Assembly: GCF_963675165.1 (NCBI RefSeq) | Contig: NC_087388.1 | Coordinates: forward strand, 2,148,800-2,212,799 | DNA from: Halichondria panicea | Taxonomy: Eukaryota; Porifera; Demospongiae; Suberitida; Halichondriidae | Reading direction: 5' to 3' | Length of the DNA stretch: 64,000 nucleotides | Part shown: positions 34,133 through 48,200 of the stretch, piece by piece | Layout of the letters: the number at the start of each line of letters is the position of its first letter | How positions within the stretch are numbered: the stretch's first letter is position 1 | Notes under the pieces: model-generated | Told to the model about the DNA's origin: nothing | What the model saw: only the letters and a program-made list of their open reading frames with translations | Databases searched by the model: none | Program-made: the position numbers and the translations under genes

Positions 34133-34287
34133 CAGAGGTTTTCAGGTAGGTTGAGGGAATGCTTCAGAGTGTAAAGTTACTCATGCATAAGTTTACTATT
34201 GGATGTACATACATCACAGTGCAGCAGTAATTTACATGAGTAACTTGACACTCTGAAGCATTCCCTCAACCTACCTGAAAACCTCTG
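34133..34287. mobile_element. 155-bp palindromic MITE flanked by TA
   Basis: Terminal inverted repeats of about 52 bp begin CAGAGGTTTTCAGGTAGGTT and differ at one base; TA lies on both sides (34131-34132, 34288-34289). RNA from it would fold into one long hairpin. Tc1/mariner-type by its target site. It lies in the spacer between m and p of unit 2 and is absent from unit 1. Confidence 0.75.
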
Positions 34288-34468
34288 TACTATGCCGGAT
34301 GTCTGTACAACATTCATAGATTGCAATCATTATAATGTGCTAATAAGGTAAAATCTGAAATGATGAGCAAGCATAATTATAGAGACCACATTCACGGTAT
34401 GGGTGATTTGAAAGAATGATCTTTAAATTAATGAATAGTCACTTATTATAGCCGCTCAAGTGTTGAAG

Positions 34469-35701
34469 ATGTCAGAGAGTGATAAAGGTATACATCTACC
34501 TATAATTATGAGCTTACTATAATAATTTCTTTATTATAATTATAGGTTGGTTTATAGTGGCTCAATGATTTATAGCAGCCCTTTAATAAATAACTGATAA
34601 TATACCACCTGTTTTCCACCTCACAAAGCTGTTAATTATACACCAAGGTCAAAGGTCATTAAGCTAGTACCCAGTTCAATCCATGACTACTGTAAGACCT
34701 CCAAATATGCGACACCCAGGAGCTTCAGCAATTTTCTGACCTCTAAAAATAGCGACAGCTGCATTGACAATTATTTTTTAATGTCGCGTTCTAAATAGAG
34801 GTACATGTAGCCACTCCCTATAGCCTCGATCGTAGCCCACTGGAAAATCAGTGTTTTTAAGCGGCCTGAAATCGAGGCAAGTAGACTCTGTAAAGTTACC
34901 TCTAATTAGATGCGACCCTCTAAATATGCGACACCAGGACTTCAATATAATTTTTTAACCTCCAAAAGAAGCGACCTCTGGCTTTGTAATTATTAAAAAA
35001 TGTCGCTTAAATCGAGGTCTTATGGTAATTGTTAGAGCTGCACCGCACCTGTCGTACCTACGTACGTCTTCTGTACCCAGTTTAGGCATGCAATGATCCC
35101 CTCCCCCACTTTCAGAAGCAATTAATAACTGGAGGCGAGTACCGTTATAGTGATCCTATAATTATTAATTTTGTTATCACAATTAAAACAATCACTATTC
35201 TCTAACACAGGTTGTACATGTTCTATGATGAGCTGTAAACATGCATATGATGAAATGCCATGCAGTGAGAATGTAAGTTTCGAAGAGTTAGAAGAATTAT
35301 CAGAGAAGACAAGATCATTAATCCATAATACAGAGGTTCGGAAATTAGTACAAAAGTTCTTACAACGATTATCAAGAACTATGAAAAATACTGAATTTGT
35401 AGCATTCATGAACCAGCTAAGTGTGACTCTTCTATCAGGATCAGAACAGGTGTCTGCATCGTGCTCAGCTATGCAAGCTGTTAAGATTCACTCGGAACAG
35501 TTTCAGTGGTTTAAGCTAGTCCAGCTTCAAAACTGTGTAGAAATTCTCAACAATTGTTCTGAGTTACAAATAGCAACACTAGGAGAAATCCGACATTACG
35601 TTTACTCATACATTGAACATGAAAGAACAGAGTTATTGAGCTGTAAGAACTGTAAAGTTGCCTTCAAAATAGATCCGATGTATACAAATACTTTCGAATG
35701 A
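34469..35701 (+). CDS. Gene p, copy 2, truncated by a 2-base insertion
   Basis: Exon 1 is 34469-34487 (ATG TCA GAG AGT GAT AAA G/GT), exon 2 is 35211-35701; the intron carries a MITE (34690-35022). The join reads MSESDKGCTCSMM and matches the layout of copy 1. The 169-residue product keeps the conserved core but stops at a TGA after PMYTNTFE. Relative to copy 1, an extra TA in GATGTATACAAATAC shifts the frame. The lost C-terminal part is still recognisable at 35781-35996 (SSFIGTHPVSESLYDSDRSS). Function unknown. Confidence 0.6.
34690..35022. mobile_element. MITE in the intron of gene p copy 2
   Basis: The left end TAAGACCTCCAAATATGCGA and the right end GTCGCTTAAATCGAGGTCTTA are inverted repeats, with internal GCGACA/TGTCGC blocks repeated several times. 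Non-coding. Confidence 0.55.
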
Positions 35702-36189
35702 TCGATCGACATTACTGGAAGAGTGTATTACTACTTACTACCATGATCTGTTTGGACTAACTTCAATATCCTTTCAGTATTTGCCATTAAAAAAATATCA
35801 GTCGTCCTTCATTGGTACTCATCCTGTTTCGGAGAGTCTCTACGACAGTGATCGTAGTTCATTTGTGATGGAACAAAAGCAAAGAGTTTGTAATACTGAG
35901 TCTGTCACAGGTGTCGATACACAAATGTTGGAGGTTTCTACAAGTTATTGTCTGGAATCGAACATGAAGCTTTTTGTTAACATAGCTAAACCCTAACACA
36001 GTGGCAGATCCTAACACTGACTTTACTGGTTGACCCTCATCTTATCGATCTAGATCTCAAATAGCCCAAATGACATTAATAGTTTGCTGTGTGTAGATCA
36101 TAATTATTATGTCAATAGATCTACATGTATGTATACATACACATTAGCAATGGTCACAGTTTTGCCAATATTGAATTTTGTTGATATTG

Positions 36190-36201
36190 ACGCATGCGCA
36201 G
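36190..36201. promoter_or_regulatory. NRF1-like promoter motif of the C18orf63-like gene
   Basis: ACGCATGCGCAG, preceded by TG (TGACGCATGCGCAG), lies 35-45 bases upstream of the ATG at 36235. It fits the NRF1 core GCGCATGCGC at nine of ten positions and is a common feature of animal promoters lacking a TATA box. It remains on the promoter side of the transposon, so transcription now would enter the element. Confidence 0.45.
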
Positions 36202-36234
36202 TGTGTAAACAAATGTCAGGTGGAAATTGATTTA

Positions 36235-39200
36235 ATGTCTTCTTCAAGACTCTGAGGTATTACACTTTCCAGAATGTGGCAATGGACTCTGATAAATGGA
36301 CCAACGGTAGATTACGTCATAGAGGCTTGAGAGCTTGCATGGTGGGTGGGGCTCACACAACAAGCTGATACCACACACAGCTAGCTAGAGATATATAGAC
36401 TAGTTATATCATAGATAATAGAGCATGCACAGAAATATGGTTATATAAAGTACCCCCTGCAGCATGTACTATGTCTTAAAGCAAAAGGATATGGAAGGCT
36501 GCATGCACATTTTAATTTTTAATGCATGTCTGGTTCTACCGGGTTGCCCTACAGTTTGCCAGTTTCTTTATCCGTTTCATTGCAAACTTCTGTTCACAGG
36601 ATCTACAGCAAACAGTGTTGCATGTTACACTTGCTTGATTGCATTTGCTCCAGGCATCATTAAAACCTGCTGGTTGGTCCATTAAGGGGCCTATTAAAAT
36701 TAGGTGCATGGACCAACTGCCTGGACGACTGGTAAAAGAATTCACCCAGCTTGCATAAAGTGTTCTAGGTGGGCAGCTCATTTCAAAGCTTGCAGGGGTT
36801 CGTTGGCATCAGGAAAACCTGCTTGTTGGTCCATAGGAGGCTGTTTCTGGAAACTAGGTGGACCAACGACCTGGACGGCAAGTAAGAAAATAGTCACGCA
36901 GCTTGAATAATGTGTTCCAGGCTGGTGTCACAGCTCATTTTTCAAAGTTTAGTGTCTCCATTGGCATCAATTAAAAGAAAACTTGCTTGTTGGTCCATAA
37001 GGTTTCCTTTTTCTGGAAATTAGGTGGACCAACGGCCTGGACGACAAGTAAGAAAATAGTTCACGCAGCTTGAATGCATTATTTAATGTGTTCCATGTTG
37101 GTATATCAGATTGGTGTCAGCTCGTTTCAAAGCTTAGTATCTCCGTTGGCATCAAAACCTGCTTGTTGGTCCATAAGGTTTCCTATTTATGGAAACTAGG
37201 TGGACCAACGACCTGAACGACAAGTGAGAAAATAGTTCACGCAGCTTGAATGCATAATTTAATGTGTTTGAGCTCATTTCAAAGCTTGGTGTCTCCTTTG
37301 GCATCATTAAACTGGAAAACCTGCTCGTTGGTCCATAAGGTTACCTGTTTATGGAAACTGGATGGACCAACGTCCTTGGACGACAAGCAAGAAATAGTTC
37401 ACGCAGCTTGATTTCATGTATACTCATTTCAATGTTTGGTGGCTCCTTTATAGCATTGAAAACCTGCTTGTTGATCTGTTAAAGTTTCCAGTTTCTAGAA
37501 ATTGGGTAGACCAACAGACAACAGGGGTAAGAAAAGAGTTTTTATGCAGCTTGCATTTATTGTGTTGGTTTCAACTTTCCAAGTTTGGTGGCTCCATTGG
37601 CATCAATTAAACGAGATAACTGCATGGGGCCCCATCGTATAAGTATATCATAAAAATTATTCCTGGAAATTCGATGGACCAATCCATGCAGGTAAGAAAA
37701 TAATTATGTTTCTCCAGTTGTTGACTGCTATTACATACAGTGCATGCTGCCTCAGTGTGGGACCTGACATCCTGTGGTTAGACATCATTCAACAGCTCCA
37801 TCTTTTGAATATGTGTGTGTGGGTGTTGTTGCATAAACTTTGCTATTTGATGTGGTTGATTTAAACCTGGCTGCGGTGCCGATTATGACATCTAATGAAC
37901 TCTGATCTTTCTGTTAATTCTATAGATCTAGACTTAGGCTGTATAATGACTGATTCTAATGAAGAGCAGGCTGCCACAGGCAATGAACAAGATGACTTTG
38001 AATTCTCGGTGAGCAACAGTGATACTGAGCCTCAGTCTAGATCTATATATAAAAAATAGTGATACCATGCACAAGTGAATTATGCACCGATCCATGTCAG
38101 TCCCCACTGCCCTCCCCCTGTAGGACATAGTGGGGTTTTGGTAACCCTGAGGTGCGGGATATAGGGTGAGAATTTGAGTTCCTTAGTATACAAACTTACA
38201 ACAGCAATATCCATGGAGAGAAGTGTATAGCACATGCACGCGTGTATAGTCAAATCCCGAGGTTATGAAGTGGGGGTATATGGGAGGGAAAGAGGCGATT
38301 TGATTTCACCCAGGCTCCCAGGATATTGATCATGCAAATCCACACTAAACCCCGACATACGTACACGGGGCGTAGTGGGGCTGAAATTGATACTTCTCCT
38401 ATCTATATAATTATATTGCTATTTTTGGGTGAACAATAAAATTAATATAATTATCCCGGACCTCTATAACATCCATCAATCATATCGTCATCATTATAGA
38501 AGGCCTATGATCCTGAATCGGTTTTCTTAATCTAGCAACATTGACCATGACGATATTTGCCGTGCATGGGTATATTATATATACCCATGTATATCTATAT
38601 ATATATATATATATTGTATCCAATGACATGTATATGAGTAATCAGTATAATTGGTTGGGTATCACTGCATGGGTGATTCCTATTCATTCATGCAACATCT
38701 GCAACACTGATGTAGTGAGTCGCTATAATAATGTATAGCTATCATTGTGCATGTGCTATGTACAAATGCACTAGCTCGTGGCAATAAAACACGTCATCAA
38801 TTATAGAAGGCCTATATGATCCAGTTATAAGCCACTCATGGAAACAGATTCGAGAGGCTAACGAAGATAAATATTCATTTTGCTCAAACAAGTTAAAGAA
38901 GAAGAGGAAACACTACCCTATAGTAAGAGAATTAAAGCATAATTAGTATAAATCTATATGGGTATGAATGCGGGGTATTCGATATTGATGTACAAGCCTG
39001 ATTGCTATTGCGAAATGCATGCGCATGCTCTTTCTTTGCGTTTATTTCGATTGCGAATTATGCATGCATTCGCAGTTTGCAATAGAAAGAACTATCTTCC
39101 AATATACGGTACCATCCATAACCTATTGCTAAGTGATCACGAAGAAGTAAATTAATCCCAAGTGTGTATTATATCGTTCAATTTGTGTCAGATCAAGAAA

Positions 39201-42200
39201 ATGCACTGAGTTGTTCAGGGAAAGGGAATCGTGTCAACTCAATTCAGGAGTGACCAAGAGGGCCATAATGAGCCTTTTGATGATATGACACTAAGTCAAG
39301 CCGGATACAAAGTACAGGTAATCGTACAAACTCAAACATTAGATCTCTACAATCATGCCATTGCAGGATAATGTTTCAAAGTCAGAAACAAAGCCGTCTG
39401 GAATTCCAGTGCCATTGCTGTCTGCATATCTCATCAGTGTACATGAACAGCGTGCTTTCAACTCATTGGACAACTCTCTCCGGTCGTTTGTTATACAGGG
39501 AATCAATAGAATCGATTCCTCTTTGAATGTAAGTATATTATCTTTTTCGTGCGTATAATTGCATGCATATAATATTATAAAAATTATAGAGAGATAAAGT
39601 ATAATTATATTCATGTAGGTTGGTCTGTTGATCTATTAACTTCACTGAGCATGGAGTTTCTTTTCGTCTCACGCTGTGGGTTGCACTTCAGTGATGGTAT
39701 ACAGTGGGTATACTGGTGCAGTTGTGATAGTGCACGTGGCCACTTACTAAATAGCTGCTCCACTTCGGTTGATTCCACATATGATGCATTCACAAGCATT
39801 GTTGGCTCTGAATGTATCCACATCGAACCAACTAGACTGATTATCCAAGAGACTGACAATATTCACAACATTACATCAGCTCAAGAATTATCAGGTACAT
39901 GTCTTCTAAAAGTGCATGCACAGCTAATATTTATGAATTATCCTCATACCCATTCAGATCATTCGTATACTTTGAATATCGAACCTCACAAGGAGGACAC
40001 TTCCTACAGTATAAATGTTGGCACAGAGGTAAGTTGGACACTATTGTGCATGCATGTACGTCTCCAATCACAACTATATAATTATAATGATTTACAGGTT
40101 GTATGCTCTATTGGGCAGGCGGTATGTACAAGAGCTGATATAGTGGCCATGGTGTTGTACAAGTTCGTATTGATGATAAACAATTAAGGGGTCTGTACTG
40201 TTGTACATGCAAGTACAATAAACAGCACAGTTCACATGTGGACATTGTCGAGAAAGCATTGAATAGCCCGGATGAGGATAAACATGACTGCCTCAATAAA
40301 ATTGCAAAAGATCTGTCTAGTGTGCAGCAGAATAGACAAGTGCATGTGCATCAGTATCGGTCCCTTAATTTCATCAAGCAGTATATATACCGTTCAATTT
40401 ATCAAGTGAATTGTCTCAACAACTGGCATGTACTGTAGCTGATCGCTTCAACATTGTAAACAACACTTCTATTTTGGGCTCAGTCGACACATATTGTAAA
40501 GTGTGCAGTACGCTTACACGAGATGAAGAAGACAAGCAGGAATCTGTATGGAGCAAAATTATACTGCTCAATACAGTTATCAATGCGAATGGTAGGTGGC
40601 TTTAGAAGTATAAATCCATAACAATTATTATATTGACCAAACAGTGCATGTTAGGTATTGCTCAGGATGTAAGAAACGTAAAGAATTTGATGGCCAACTA
40701 GTAGGATTAGTGACTATGGGCAAGTTCCTGGTATCCTATGAAGTTATGCGAGGTTTTATGCATCAATTCCTTTTGGGAAGGTAATTAATGTTGCATGTGT
40801 GTGCACTTTGACTATTAACGATACATTTCCTCTTCAGAACAACTATATATACCCAGTATTGTGTGTTGGTTAAAAACCATGAAGATGCAGGATTCGGCAA
40901 TCAGTTTAATAAGTATATGTTTACATACAATCACTATCGGTTGTCGTGGTATGCCTTTCTTGACCTGTTAGACATTGATTATCAAGTAGGATTTCAGTGC
41001 ACTGCGTGTGGAGATTGTCCACCCATTGTTGTCATGGATGCTACTTGTTTAGATTCATGCAGAAAAGACCTTATGCCCTGGAAGTCCCAACTCAACGGTT
41101 CTGGAGTTCATAAAACCTCATCCCCTATCAGCTGTACTGGAAGATAAGTGCAAATTTTCCCATGTCATCAACCCCTGTATATAATCCGACTAGAAAAACA
41201 TTTGCAATGTGAAAAATTGCTAGGATTGGCCAGGGGAACCACAAAAAAGCGTGGGAACAAGAAATCAGACGAGAGCATAACTCCAATCCGTTACAACGTC
41301 AATCACATGTATACTGGTAGTTTTCCCATGTTTTCCCAGCCAATATGCCACGCAATTTTTACTGGTGGAGTGATGACCAATCCCTATATATATTTATTAT
41401 ACATCCATTTTAGAATGTGGGGCACATAATCATGATGATTTGTGATAAATTGATGTTCCTAATACATGCAGTGTTGAGCACAGGTACACACAGTCCATCC
41501 ATGCGTAGTAACATGCACGGACCGTACTGGTGACTGCATGGAATGATGTGGTGGATGGAAGCTGATAGGTGGATCTGGAACACAGTCTATTATTTAATAT
41601 ACTATGTATTGTACATGTTCATGACGTTGTAACGGATTGGAGTTATGCTCTCGTCTGATTTCTTGTTCCCACGCTTTTTTGTGGTTCCCCTGGCCAATCC
41701 TAGCAATTTTTCACATTGCAAATGTTTTTCTAGTCGGATTCCCTTTCTTTTTCAGTACAGTTTACGTATCATGACATGCATAAGTGGAACGTCAAGAGGC
41801 AGTACAAGAAGAGAAGACAGGACTAATCAGATATCTTCTCGAATATCTCTGGACTAATAATTATAGTATAATGAGTAATAATTTATTGCTTGATAATTAT
41901 GTTGAATTTGCGAATCAGTATTAAATGACAGCCATTTTAAGAGCATGATATCTAGCCAGTGCATATAGCATGCCTGTCAGAGAAAGGGAGCTAGAGCTGA
42001 ACAGTGTGAAGAAAAGGAACACCTCAGGCTCTGGAAAAGCAGAGATACAAAAGAAAGGGGATTGGAAACGATCGCCCACGCCCTATGTAAAAGGACTGAC
42101 ATCCGGTGAAGCACTCCGTGTAATTATTGCGCTCGCAAATAATTACATGGAGGACTGCGCTACGGTTTTGTATCCCTGGTTTCTAGCTCTCCTATCCACT

Positions 42201-45200
42201 AGAGATCACTCAGGGCCTGGGAGATACTTGAGAGAAGTAAGCTTATACCACTGACAAGCTCTAAGTCCGTTGTCTTTACTCTGTTTCCAATTTTTTTGAG
42301 TTTAGCTTGAATTACTCTATGTCAACTTTTCTCTGTCCCTCCTATGAAGTCAAAACAGCAAAGGACATTGCTTGACTTGGTTATTATGTATCTAAGTGCT
42401 ACATAGAATGGCTTCATGCTATAAATAAGCTGTACTGTTCATAAACGTTTGCAGTATAGTCCTTCAAACTGCTTTAGTATACTTTTAGACACACCACGGG
42501 CCTGTCCCTCCTACGACTTCATAGTAAAGGCTATTTCTTCTTGCATAGCATTTATTTGTCTAGTAATAGTGGCTGCGTGGCTTAGTCGACTTTTTAGAGC
42601 TAAATTCTCTTTACTTTTTAGAAAAATCAACATTAAAAATGATCAATTTCACTGTTTCTATGTACAGCACATTGTAGAGCAGTCAAGACAGGTAATGAGC
42701 ATGCTGACTATAAATATAATCCTTTGTAGTTTTAGCCACGCCCTATAACGCGGAATGCTTCACGCAAAAATTTCGTAAAAATTTCGTTTCCAATCCCCTT
42801 TCTTTTGTATCTCTGGGAAAAGCACTGCTGCACTGATTTTAGGCGCACGGTTTATTAGCCACGCCTATCTATTATTATTGGCCACAACGCAATTGCTGAG
42901 TCATTAAAGATGGCGGAATTGTCTAGGTAAGAGAAATAGAGACTGAGAGGTCATCTGCCTTGTGGAAGCAATCGCAAATCTGAAGAAGCGCTTTGTAATC
43001 CAGGTTGTAGTCGTTTGGAAACCCTGTGCAGAATGTCCTGGAGATGGCTGTACTTGGAGTAAATGCTGGGCAAGAAACTTACTTACTTACTTACTTACTC
43101 ACTTACTTACTTAGTCAGTCAGACAAAGAGCGGTGAAACGTCGAAATAGTGCAATTTTTAAAATGAAAATATTCATTCATTAAAATGTTTATGGATTATG
43201 AAATGAGAGATACAAAGAGAGAAAAGGCTAAATAAACTATCTGTTCAGCCAGTTTCTTGATGTGGCCTTTCCCTGCAGAGATAGAACAGTTTGAACATGA
43301 GTCAAAATAATTGAAATATTGCTAAACACAGGCAAACCCACTGCCAATCCTATGTAAAACCTACTGGTTTTACTAATGATTATATATATAATGATAGTCC
43401 TCCCTGAGCTAAGACAAAATAAATACCTTGCCAAGCATGCATGCACAGATTTATTCAAAACTTGAATCCATTTGTAGAAGGTGCCTCTCATCATAGTAAT
43501 CATATACAGTGTGGCGAAAGCTGTTTTACTTATTCAGCAATTATTGTTGTGATAAGTTTAGGATCATGCGGACAGCTGAAAAGTTACTGTATTTATTTTC
43601 TTTCAACACTAGTTTCCATGATGGGATATACATCAACAACAAGACAACACACACGCAGCTGAAGATGTTTACTACAAAGAAGTGTATAAGCCAGCATGAA
43701 TTCACTTCTCTTCTAGAATTACTACATTTGCACGCACCAAGTTTGGTCAAACTTATCACCACAATAGCTAAAGAAGTCAACGAGGCTGATACAGCTGTCT
43801 CCTGTTGCAAGCACTGGATTAATTTACTGCAAGCTCTCAGTTCAGCATCACCTGTGTGTGCTTTGGTACCACCTACAGAAGAAGTGCACAAAATGCTAAA
43901 GGAAATGGAGTCTTCTGGCTCCTTGAAGTCAAATGCAAAAAAGATGGCCTTTCTACAAAAGGAAGCTCCAGTACTGTTCACTTTAATTGAATGTCTTCCT
44001 TCTTACCCCACTGAAGCATTGCAGCCTATACTAAAAAGGCTTGTGGAATTATCATTAGCCCCATTTACGCAAGACTTCACAGAGTCTAGTACTGGTGACC
44101 ACACTGACATTAATGATGATGATATGATATCGTACTTTCCAAAGCTTCCTTCACTAAGAAAACGAAAGATTTATAAGGCTGACAGTTTTAAATCCTCTGT
44201 ATGTACAAAAAAAAGCTCAAGACATCCATCACTGCTACCGGGGATATTTACTCTGTATTGTCAGCATGGTAATGCTGCATGCATGATAATTATAATTATT
44301 ACGCCTCTACCGTATTACTAGAATATTTTGCAGGTGAAAAACCTTTGCGAATGAGCCAAATCAGCAGAAAATTTGACCCTTTGCGATCTAACTATTGTGT
44401 TCTGGCAAGTATTTACTAGTAATAATTTAGGTTTTGCGGATTTTATTGATCAACCCTCGCAAAATTCGCAAATGTTTGATGCTCGCAAAACATTCTAGTA
44501 ATAATTATGGTACATTAATTTGCATCAATATTGTATAGGAATTTGCTATGGATTCCAACTGATGGAAGTTCAGGAATTCCCAAACATTCCTTTCACTATC
44601 TTATATGAACGATTCTCATCAGGTATAAATGCTATATATATCGGGATGATTATTTTTAAACTCTTCCGGCATGCAATTGCATAATATAATTATATGCCCT
44701 TGTATCTGCAGCACCTGAAGTCATCATATACGACAATAGTTGCAACCTGCACCAATACTGCTTGAATAGAGAGCCCCCCTTTTTCAGGCACAGTCGGTTT
44801 CTAGGTCTAGTAGATCGTTTCCATTGGCCAAATCATTCAGGTATAATTATAATAATTGTATGTTAAGTATAATTATATGATTTTAATTACCATGCACTTA
44901 TATATCATACAGGATGCAGTGTTGCTTACAAAATGAGCACCTATAGACAATAATGATGCCTTGAATAGCCAGATGGTAGAGCAAAGCAATTCATGCTTGA
45001 AGAGAATCAAATCGTCACTGTCGTATATGAATAAAAGAAATTTCCTCACACATTGTGGATTTTATTTATGGTATCACAATCAGAAAAAACTATAAGTATA
45101 ATGTACTCACATGCATGATGGTCTTGTCATGCACTTTTTGTTTTTACAACCATGAATTTAAAATTGTGGCGTCACTTGTTCTGACTTATCATGCATGCGT

Positions 45201-48200
45201 TACAATAAGGGGTGACTGAAGAAATTACACACAAAACAATCATATTATATGCATGGGGGAATAACAGATGAGAAACTATATGAGGGAAACTAGTAACTAT
45301 ATTATTGCACATAATTATATACAATAAAAAATAAACATTCTGAGCTATACTACAAGCTATACAATTAATGTTAAGTAAAAATAGCAGTTAAGGCTTCGAT
45401 TTTGCTGTCTTCTTAACAGATACACTGGCATCATCATCAGTCTATTGCATAGTAGACAATGTCGGTATAGTTTATATACCAGCATGCATTGAAGCATGCT
45501 CATATACACATTATACAAGTACATAGCAATCAACGTTTGTGAATGCATGAACACAATCATGAGTGCGTGTCAGTGTGGTGTACTCACCTGCAGATCTGTA
45601 TTAGCAACCCTTTTACTCCTTCTGACGCCGTGAGATGTCTTTTGGCTGCAGTATATAGGTACACATGAGGGAGTAGCCAAAATCATTTTTTTTTACCTTT
45701 GTTGAGTGGAGTAGCATGATAACAGGATCAATCCACGTAATTCAGCAGTGTTTACAGACTTTTGCAGGTGCTTTGATGCAGGTAGTCCAGAAAACTGATC
45801 AATTGTGTTAGTGTAAATACTCATGAATGCTTTTACATATACCATCACGTACCTTGACCATTGTCATAATAATTATTGTGTATCACATGAATGCCACATT
45901 CAACTCCATCCTGAGCGGCCACCTAATACAATAAACATTCGTGAAATAAAATCCATCACGAAACAAGGAGTGCGTGGAGTATCCAAGAAGACAAAAAAAA
46001 TTGCATTTGGGGCAACTAAGCAAGTCAATGATTTAACTTTTATGATTACCCCATGCATGTGCACTCTATAAATTATATACCTTCACACACTGTATATCCA
46101 TCTTTGCAGGTGATCGAATGCACATGCTTAAGAATTGATTAATGTCTTGTGCATGCATGTTGCCTGCTCAGTAAAAGGTGAGAGAATTGGCGACTGGGAG
46201 TCAAGAACATAGACACTACAGAAAAGGAAAATTATACTCACATTAGTAATAACCTTTTTGACAGACCAACAAAACATGTAATCCTATCACATAATATAAT
46301 GCATCCATGAGGAGAGCTCACATGCATGTATGGGTACTGGTCGAATTAGACTCCAGAAACTCAATCACATGCATAATAACGTACGTTTTCTTTGGGAGAT
46401 TGACAGCAACAAGAATCCAGTGCCAGCCTCTATAATAATTATGATGTATACGTGGGAACAATGAAATTCTCATAAACACAATATGAAAGTGAATTCAGTG
46501 TGACAACTTATACCTTACTCTACACGGAAACAGAATCCTTAAATGTCATTGTAGATTTCAGCATACAGAGTCGCAGTGAGGCTTTCATTCAGTCTGATGT
46601 ATAATAGAGTCTGTAGATGCAGCTGTATGATGAGTTTTTACGACAGTAGTCTGACAAATTGTGTAAACAAAATTAATAATTATAGACTTGAATTAGTCGA
46701 TATCATTGTGATCATCACAGCTGTAAAAGTGTACATACCAGACTGTCGTGTGTTACTTATTACCTTACCTGTCGTATAGGCTGTTGTCTATCCAATTTCC
46801 GGCTGGATATGATATTCTGATAGACCATGCAGGGAACAGGTTTTCGAGTTTCCAACAAAGCCACCATGCATGCAGCATTTGAAATGAGCTGATACCCACC
46901 TATAAAAGAATGAATGCAAGCTAAGCTGCATGAACTATTTTCTTACCTGTCAGTGTCGTCCAGGCCGTTGGTCCACCCAGTTTCCAAAATAGAAAAGGTT
47001 ATGGGCCAACGTCCAGGTTTATTAGTATAACTGCATGATGCCAACGGAGAGCCACCAAGCTCTGACAACCAACTATGCAGGAACACATTAAAATAATGCT
47101 CAAGCTGCGTGAACTATTTTCTTACTTGTCGTCCAGGCCGTTGGTCCACCTAGTTTCCTTAATTGATGCAAACAAGAGACACTAAGCTTTGAAATGAGCT
47201 GACACCAACCTGGAACACATTGCATTCAAGCTGCGTGAACTATTTCTTACTTGTCGTCCAGGCCGTTGGTCCACCTAGTTTCCAGAAGCAGGAAATCTTA
47301 TGGACCAACGAGCAGGTTTTCTAGTTTAAAGATGCCAACGGAGACACCATGCAAGCTTTGAAGCTCACACCAACCTGGAACACATTAAAAGAAAGTGCGT
47401 GAACTATTTTCTTACTTGTCGTTCAGGCCATTAATTGTTCACCCAGTTTCCAGAAACATGAAACCTTATATGGACCAACGAGCAGGTTTTCCAGTTTAAT
47501 GATGCCAACGGAGACACCATGCAAGCTTGCTCACACCAAACTGGAGAACACATTAAAAAGAATACATTCTAAGTGTGCGAACTATTCGTCCAGGCCGTTG
47601 GTCTATCCAGTTTCCAGAAACAGGAAACCTCATAGACCAACAAGCAGGATTTCCAGTTTATAATGATGCAACGGAGACACCAAGCTTTGAAATGAGCTCA
47701 TAATCACACCAAACTGGAGAACACATTAAAAGAATACATTCAAAGTGCGCGAACTATTTTTTTACTTGTCGTTCAGGCCGTTGGTCTATCCAGTTTCCAG
47801 AAACAGGAAACCTCATAGACCAACAAGCAGGATTTCCAGTTTATAATGATGCCAACGGAGACACCAAGCTTTGAAATGAGCTCATAATCACACCAAACTG
47901 GGGAACACAGAATGCATTCAAAGTGCATGCATTTTTACTTGTCGTCCAGGCCGTTAGTTTCCAGAAACGGCCTCCTGTATGGACTAACGAGCAGGTTTTC
48001 CTGATGCCAACGAAGACATCAAGCTTTTAAATGAGCTCGGATACGGCTATAAAAAAGAATGCATGCAAAGTACAATGTAAGTAAACTATTTTCTTGCTTG
48101 TTATCCAGCCCGTTGGTCCACCCACTGAAATAGGAACTTTAATGGACCAACGAATGCATTTTCAGGTTTACCTGATACCAACGGAGCCATACCGAGAATG

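Larger units (their letters stand above)
37946..45095 (+). pseudogene. KDZ-type transposase gene, multi-exon, frame-disrupted
   Basis: Recognisable exons: 37946-38008 (MTDSNEEQAATGNEQDDFEF), about 38807-38922 (basic stretch), 39219-39317, 39367-39528, about 39619-39894, then pieces to 41147, and 43660-45095. Zinc-cluster region: CGLHFSDGIQWVYWCSCDS, GLYCCTCKYN, YCKVCSTL, YCSGCKKRKEF, then FQCTACGDCPPIVVMDATCL. The DDE-type part is in GIFTLYCQHG, VIIYDNSCNLHQYCLNREPP (Asp) and ALNSQMVEQSNS (Glu). I recall this combination from KDZ transposases and related HMG domain-containing protein 3 entries in corals. Damage: an extra AT in exon 2 near 38815, a phase break before 39619, a stop or shift near 40135, and a frameshift between MSTY and NDALN near 44950. 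Two insertions (41183-41740 and 42040-42815) lie in the middle. It cuts and joins DNA at the element ends; this copy looks inactive. Confidence 0.6.

Noticed and set aside
36650-37700. CRISPR-like array of repeats and spacers
   Set aside because: Units are ~160 bp, imperfect along their whole length, contain hairpins and are mirrored at 46770-48240 at the other end of a transposon. The DNA is eukaryotic.
43509-43660. The first 50 codons of the 270-codon frame as the start of the KDZ 3' exon
   Set aside because: The frame resembles the transposase only from about 43660. The upstream part looks like intron read-through, so the ATG at its start is probably not used.
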